Notes under the pieces: model-generated | Database searches by the model: none | What the model was told of the DNA's origin: nothing | What the model saw: the letters and a program-made list of their open reading frames with translations, nothing else | Assembly (NCBI GenBank): GCA_014378195.1 | Contig: JACMOC010000014.1 | Location: 310,001-374,000 of the forward strand | DNA length: 64,000 nt | Source: Oligoflexus sp. | GTDB taxonomy: Bacteria; Bdellovibrionota_B; Oligoflexia; Oligoflexales; Oligoflexaceae | Direction of reading: 5' to 3' | Translations under genes and position numbers: made by a program | In this document: in pieces, positions 58,847-64,000 of the stretch | Position numbering within the stretch: position 1 is the first letter of the stretch | How the letters are laid out: every line of letters begins with the position of its first letter

Positions 58847-59235
58847 GGGCTTAACTCCCGAAGGTGGATGATTGCGAAGCAGAAGAGTTTGAAAGACGGA
58901 CAGTCTTGGTAAACAAAATGCAAAGAACGAACCATCGACGGCCGAGGTCGAAAGGGATCGATCCTAGGGACCAGCAAAGGATTCATTCCAGCCTCTTGCG
59001 CCTGACGAGCCGAACCATTTGATGCGTTTGACGGGTATTTGAGAGCAGGCATTTTCACTCATCCTGTGTCATTCGGCACAGAATGCCTCAAATCACCAAT
59101 CGCCCCGAAAGCTGAGCCTACCTCTTTCGAATCGATCGCAAACTATCCTGGACCAGAACCGTCTCCACTCGTGCTTTTTCATGAACAGCAAATGCTGTAT
59201 GCTCCGCTGAACTTAATTTCTCTCAATTCGCATCT

Positions 59236-59836
59236 GTGGGACAAGGATTCGCTATGCTGAGTATAGACATCAAAAAGACATCCAAACTCAAAATTCTGCC
59301 ATTTTCGGATCCGTCAGCAGAACTTGGGTTTGGCACCATTTTTACCGACCATATGTTTTCCGCACAGTTTAGCGAAAAAGCCGGATGGCATACCTCGCAG
59401 ATTATTCCCTACGGATCACTGGAGATCAGCCCGGCGGCCTCAGTCCTGCATTATGGGCAATCCCTATTTGAAGGCATGAAAGCATTCCGGCGAGCAGACG
59501 AAAGCATCTGGTTGTTCCGTCCGACCTTTAACTGGAAGCGCATGTGTGTGGGTGCCGAACGTCTGGCACTCCCCCAACCACCACAAGAAATATTCCTTCA
59601 AGGTCTCAAAACACTTTTTTGAGCGCAAATATAAAGGCGAATTGATCGATGCGTTTGGCACGGGCACGGCCGCTGTCATTTCACCAATTGGAGAGATTTG
59701 CGCAACGGATCGATCTATGGTTATAAGACGGGGAACAGGACCGTTGAGCCAAACCTTGTTTGACACTCTGCAAGGCATTCAATGGGGGACTGAGAAAGAC
59801 GCTTTCAACTGGATGTGCCCACTCGAATCTTTATGA
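59236..59836 (+). pseudogene. ilvE: branched-chain amino acid aminotransferase with internal deletion and frameshift
   Basis: N-terminal FGTIFTDHMFSAQFSEKAGWHTSQIIPYGSLEISPAASVLHYGQSLFEGMKAFRRADESIWLFRP...ERLALPQPPQEIFLQGLKTL joined to a different-frame C-terminal FFERKYKGELIDAFGTGTAAVISPIGEICATDRSMVI...GPLSQTLFDTLQGIQWG. Confidence 0.9.
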
Positions 59837-59880
59837 TGACCTGCACGGAAATCGTCGATGATTCGATTTAAGCACAATAA

Positions 59881-59914
59881 GAAAGGGTGAGAACTGTTGA
59901 GTACTCACCCTTTC
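59881..59914. terminator. strong hairpin, probable transcription terminator
   Basis: GAAAGGGTGAGaACT-gttg-AGTaCTCACCCTTTC between convergent ilvE remnant and ice-binding protein gene. Confidence 0.6.
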
Positions 59915-59933
59915 GCTATTTAAAAACTAGACT

Positions 59934-61397
59934 TCATGGAGTCGGCTGAGTAACGGCATTGGCGTCCAATGTTACGGCTGTTTGGGCAAGGGCTCTCCCG
60001 TTAAGGCTTGCTCCGGTCTGCAGAACTATCTGTGTTTGGCTCAAGATAACGCCTTTAAAGCTTGATGTAGTCCCCAAGGTCACCTGGCCTGCCACTTGCC
60101 AGAAGATATTTGACGGACGGGCACCTCCACTTAAAGTGATATGGACCCCGTTAGCGATCGTAACATTCTGAGCAATCTGGAAAATCCACACATCGTTTTC
60201 ACCACCAGCCAAAGTCACGTCGGAGGTCATCAGCAAACCCGTCCCCCATTTGTAAAGACCAGGAACCATTGTTTTACCGCTGACATCGCCCGCTCCAAGT
60301 TCTATAAAATCCGGAATTTTGCGACCGGCTGCATCCGTGTAAGCGAGTTCCATATCACTGACCGCTGTCGTGAGATTCGCCGGCGTAGGGACTGCCATAT
60401 CCGCCGCATACATTTTGCCTGTCACCAGGATAGACCTTGCGAACACATTGGTTGAATCGAGAGCTTCAGAAAATCCTGTCATGAAACTCTGAGCTGCGGG
60501 ACTTAGCCCCAGGTTCCCAACTACAGCCGTGGTTCCCGTTGTAGAGATTGCTGCTTTCGCGAGGATTACGAAGTTGCCGGCGGTGCCGAGACTAACAGGT
60601 GCGGGCCCTTGAGCCGCGACAGAGCCTGTTGTGAAGGTCCAGACCAAGGCTGTCGACAGGGGGTTGCCCGCAAGGTCCTTCACGTCCGTGGTCATGGTCA
60701 CGGTGTAAGTGGTATTTGCTTGAAGCGCCTGCGAAGGCGCAAATGTTGCTGTTGTGCCTGTGTAGGTCACGACCCCAGCTACGAGGACTCCGGCAGGATT
60801 TTTTACGCTGAAGGTATGAGTGGTTAACGTCGTCGGGTCCATCGCTTCATCAAAAATAACGGTAAGTTTGCGATTGGTCGGGACGTTGGAAGCCGATGCT
60901 AAAGGTGTTTTGCTTGCTTCTGCAGGTGCTGTTGTATCGGAGCTTGTCCCGGTCGTGAAACGCCATTCATGGGCGGCCGAAAATCCCGCACCGCTTATCG
61001 CCTTCACTTCAGTGGTGAGACGGGCAGTATAAGTCGCGCTCACCGAGAGGGGCGTAGAAGGGCTGAAGGTGAACGACCGTGCTGCGTCATCTGCCGCGAA
61101 ACTCACAGTTCCTTCGACTCGTGAGCCGTCTGCGCTTGTTACTGTGAACGAATCCGCACTAATAGATGAAGGCAGCATAGCCTCACCAAATATTGCAGAT
61201 ATTTTGCTGTTGATAGCTACGTTCGTCGAGCCGTTCCCAGGGCTTGTCAGCAGATTAGTGACTGAGAGCTCAACCTGAGCGACCGCTGCTCCTTTGTCCT
61301 TTTTATCGCTGCTACAGGCGGGCATCGTTGCAGATAGGATCAGAGTAAAGGCCAGAGTCGACAGGAGTACATTGGACTTGTTCGTAAGACTTTTCAT
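59934..61397 (-). CDS. ice-binding-type (DUF3494) lipoprotein with two N-terminal Big_5/SbsA Ig-like domains
   Basis: Lipobox MPACSS; two Ig-like units (TSPGNGSTNVAINSKISAIFGEAMLPSSIS; NVPTNRKLTVIFDEAMDPTTL); C-terminal LGTAGNFVILAKAAISTTGTTAVVGNLGLSPAA...LYKWGTGLLMTSDVTLAGGENDVWIFQIAQNVTIANGVHITLSGGARPSNIFWQVAGQVTLGTTSSFKGVIL. Confidence 0.92.
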   Translation of the reverse strand: MKSLTNKSNVLLSTLAFTLILSATMPACSSDKKDKGAAVAQVELSVTNLLTSPGNGSTNVAINSKISAIFGEAMLPSSISADSFTVTSADGSRVEGTVSFAADDAARSFTFSPSTPLSVSATYTARLTTEVKAISGAGFSAAHEWRFTTGTSSDTTAPAEASKTPLASASNVPTNRKLTVIFDEAMDPTTLTTHTFSVKNPAGVLVAGVVTYTGTTATFAPSQALQANTTYTVTMTTDVKDLAGNPLSTALVWTFTTGSVAAQGPAPVSLGTAGNFVILAKAAISTTGTTAVVGNLGLSPAAQSFMTGFSEALDSTNVFARSILVTGKMYAADMAVPTPANLTTAVSDMELAYTDAAGRKIPDFIELGAGDVSGKTMVPGLYKWGTGLLMTSDVTLAGGENDVWIFQIAQNVTIANGVHITLSGGARPSNIFWQVAGQVTLGTTSSFKGVILSQTQIVLQTGASLNGRALAQTAVTLDANAVTQPTP

Positions 61398-61798
61398 AGT
61401 TAGACCCTTTAATTCTTGGCAATATAATTTGAAATAGTATTGTAATTATGGTGCGGAGCTCGGAGTGATTTCGTGTATTGAGGAAAAAGCATCATAACGT
61501 GACAGCAGGCTTATCGGCCGACACGTGGTTCACCCCGCGAATAAAATCAGGTTTTTTCAATCAGGCCCCTTATCACTCTAGGGAAAACGTGAAGATCCCA
61601 ACTATAACGCCGCCATGAACAGGTAAGAATCAGAAACTACGACTCATATAATTTTCCAAAATGCCCCTTCTTTTCAACAAATATCAAAAAACGCGGTTCA
61701 AACGCGCCTCATTCCGCTGCGTTTGTTTTGAGTTGCCACGGGACCATACTTACGCTGTGTAATAATTCGAAAACGTTTTCCGGTTGGACAATAAAAAT

Positions 61799-61829
61799 GT
61801 CCCGCTGAACTTTATTGGTTCAGCGGGAC
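61799..61829. terminator. perfect 12-bp stem hairpin, probable terminator for the galK remnant
   Basis: GTCCCGCTGAAC-tttattg-GTTCAGCGGGAC; on the minus strand followed by ATTTTTATTG. Confidence 0.7.
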
Positions 61830-61898
61830 CATTTGAGGAAATCATTTCATTTCATAGAATCAATTGCAACGATGAGATCACCGAGATGCGGCTTACCG

Positions 61899-62215
61899 TT
61901 AATCCTGCGAAAGAAACTCCTTTGAAGTTAAAGGCAATATAATAGTCGCGTGCCCGTGACCCGTGTTTTCGTATCGACTTACGATTTGGCGAGCCAGACT
62001 TTCGCCATAACCTCTTTTGCAGATCCCAATAATTGACCCGCCGAATCCTCCTCCAGTTAATCTTGCGCCAAACACTTCTGGAAAGGATTGAGCTGCCTCA
62101 ACAAGAAAATCTATTTCGCGAATAGACACCTTAAAATCATCACGCATCGAAATATGAGAGAGGTTCATTAACTGCCCGAGTTTCTTCGCTGAGCCTTCAT
62201 AGGCAAGTTAATTTG
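61899..62215 (-). pseudogene. galK: galactokinase 3' fragment (GHMP kinase C-terminal domain)
   Basis: LAYEGSAKKLGQLMNLSHISMRDDFKVSIREIDFLVEAAQSFPEVFGARLTGGGFGGSIIGI; no N-terminal or ATP-binding part present upstream. Confidence 0.85.
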
Positions 62216-62220
62216 AACAA

Positions 62221-63607
62221 TTATGAATTTTGAGAGTTGACTTCCAGTTCGTGGATGACGGATTGAAGACGTTTCTGCGCCTCGTCCATCTGGGATAGAG
62301 CGCTCGGGATGCGACTCGTGGCAGCTGAATTCAAGTGAATTCTCAGGATCTTCAGGGACCCGTCGATTATAGCGAGGGGATTATTGATATCGTGAGCGAA
62401 CTGCCCGATGGAACTCGCGATCGCCGCGCGATTTATTGCATTCGTTTTTTCGACTTTCAGTCTTTGAGTCTCGTTATCGCTCTTGCCCACCATATCTTGA
62501 AAGAGGAAGATGATAGTGGGCACCAAGATCTGTGCACCCAAAGAATAGGTGAGAAAATTGATGGCAAACCTTTGGTGTTCGACTTCGATTCCTGGAAAAA
62601 GTTGCGCCGTGGAATGATACCTGACAAGACCGTTGACGATAAGTGAAGCGAGAATGTTGACGGTCGCCCCATATCTCATCCCTCCGATTAAGTAAGCGAA
62701 GATGGTAAGGGCGGGGACGAAAAACGTAAATTGTATGAAATTCGTATAATGAATCAGGTTGAGATAGGTCTCAAATCCAAGCCATATCATAGCGATACCG
62801 AAGGATAGAATTCGATAGTGGCTGTGTGCGATCGGTTTAATCCACACAATGAAGAGAATGAACGCGAAAACCAAGAGCTCTAGGATAGGCGCTCGAAGGT
62901 CTGTTTGAAACGCAAATAAACAAACATATTCTTTCCAAGAGAGCAATAGACAAGAGCATGAGAGAAGGAATCGGCCCCGCAAGAGCGAATGGTTCACTTG
63001 ATTTCCGAACCTCAAGCTGCCGCTCCCCCGAGCCGTGCATCTTGCTTTCCAGCAAAAGCTCCAGTTGAGCATAAAAAGCAGATGAAGGCACGGAAACGAC
63101 CATTTCATTGCGATACGCTCGATAGATCCAGCCCATCGTTTGCGAGACAGCATTGAGTTCGACGCTCGTCGCATTCAGTCGATCGAGGCCTCCCTCATCA
63201 AGTTGCGAAGGATCCTTATTCAAAGTACTGATCTCAGTATTGAACTGTTTAAGTAGAGGAAGATAATTGGGGAGAATCGACTGCGCGAAAAATGAGATCT
63301 CTTGGAGTTTGGCCGCCTCCATCTCATCTTCGATCCACTCGGCCAGCTCAATCCCCGCGATTTTTTTTGAATGTAGGAAGAGGTACGTGTAGATAGCAAA
63401 ATTAATGCTTTCTATGACAGTCTGCATGAAAACGCATGTGCGTGCGCGGAACAAAGCATTGGCGCTTAATTCCCGATTCTTTAAAAAGTAATCGGCTGTC
63501 TTCAGGAGAAGTCGCTGCACTGCATTTGCTCTATCTGAAGGAAAAGGAATATTAGATATCGCATGGTTAGGCAAAACAATCGATTCAACTTTTGACTGAA
63601 CAGTCAC
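62221..63607 (-). pseudogene. decayed membrane sensor histidine kinase, frameshifted and lacking ATPase domain
   Basis: N-terminal ORF 62837..63607 and ORF 62221..63174 overlap out of frame; the latter carries TM helices and H-box IASSIGQFAHDINNPLAIIDGSLKILR but ends before any HATPase motifs. Confidence 0.7.
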
Positions 63608-63714
63608 TTTGATTTTCTTTTTACGTCTCTCGCATGTCTGAACAAAAGCGGCTTATATAAGCTGATCTGGTAAGGACCGTTCGTTCAACTTCAAGACGCC
63701 TAATTTCACAGCGG

Positions 63715-63981
63715 CTAGAGCTCAGGTACGGCTAAAAAGTTCGCAGACTCCTCACTATCCAAATTGGTGAGTTCATCTGAATTGTCATCGACTTCGGACC
63801 TTGCCAGACTAAGATTCGTTGCATCAAGTAAACTTGTTGCCTTCGATTGATCCGCATCGCGCGTCAATGGCGGAAAGGCTTTTTCAGCGCCAGTGATCGA
63901 CTCGATAATGTTGCGGGCCTTTCCCGTAAGTATGGCCCTAAAGCCCGATTTCTTTTTCGCGGCCGGAGCGACGTGAGTCAT
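63715..63981 (-). CDS. hypothetical protein
   Basis: Open frame; no family recognised. Confidence 0.4.
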   Translation of the reverse strand: MTHVAPAAKKKSGFRAILTGKARNIIESITGAEKAFPPLTRDADQSKATSLLDATNLSLARSEVDDNSDELTNLDSEESANFLAVPEL

Positions 63982-64000
63982 GTAGATGGTTTTGAGTGGG

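Noticed and set aside
58834-59058. 74-aa minus-strand ORF overlapping the Usp start
   Set aside because: Overlaps the Usp start and shows no domain.
1-64000. CRISPR arrays, rRNA, tRNA, transposases, prophage modules
   Set aside because: No direct-repeat/spacer pattern, no rRNA-like sequence, no confident tRNA cloverleaf and no transposase, integrase or phage structural motifs were seen; small tRNAs could be missed without a tRNAscan run.

Overview
The window is about 64 kb of a Gram-negative bacterial chromosome. Gene content (DUF1552/DUF1592 pair, many lipoproteins, aryl-polyene-type cluster, abundant hybrid kinases) suggests a deltaproteobacterial, myxobacterial or Oligoflexia-like organism; this is inference only. 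Main content: (1) A mixed chromosomal region (1-32 kb) with a RIO-type kinase, CPA-type antiporter, di-heme peroxidase, a secreted MACPF-like/crystallin-like lipoprotein, a VWA lipoprotein, a GNAT-nitrilase fusion, tandem PAP2 phosphatases, an OprB-like porin, a metzincin-like lipoprotein, a double substrate-binding-protein fusion and a DUF1552/DUF1592 pair. (2) A roughly 16 kb aryl-polyene-type biosynthetic cluster (32.37-48.4 kb) made of two convergent operons, with an ammonia-lyase, a GT2-acyltransferase fusion, LolA/MMPL/lipoprotein export genes, two ACPs, ketosynthases, FabG, dehydratases and a flavin-dependent halogenase-like enzyme. (3) An operon of a small unknown protein, a double-domain KaiC-like ATPase and a hybrid histidine kinase (50.1-53.7 kb). 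(4) An ice-binding (DUF3494) lipoprotein with Ig-like repeats. (5) A striking set of decayed genes: four broken sensor kinases, a cbb3 oxidase operon reduced to ccoN fragments plus a stop-interrupted ccoP beside an intact ccoG, an internally deleted ilvE, a galK 3' fragment, and an M49-like peptidase with a premature stop and lost active-site His. No CRISPR array, rRNA, confident tRNA, transposase or phage module was recognised. All assignments come from reading the sequence and translations; no database search was run.
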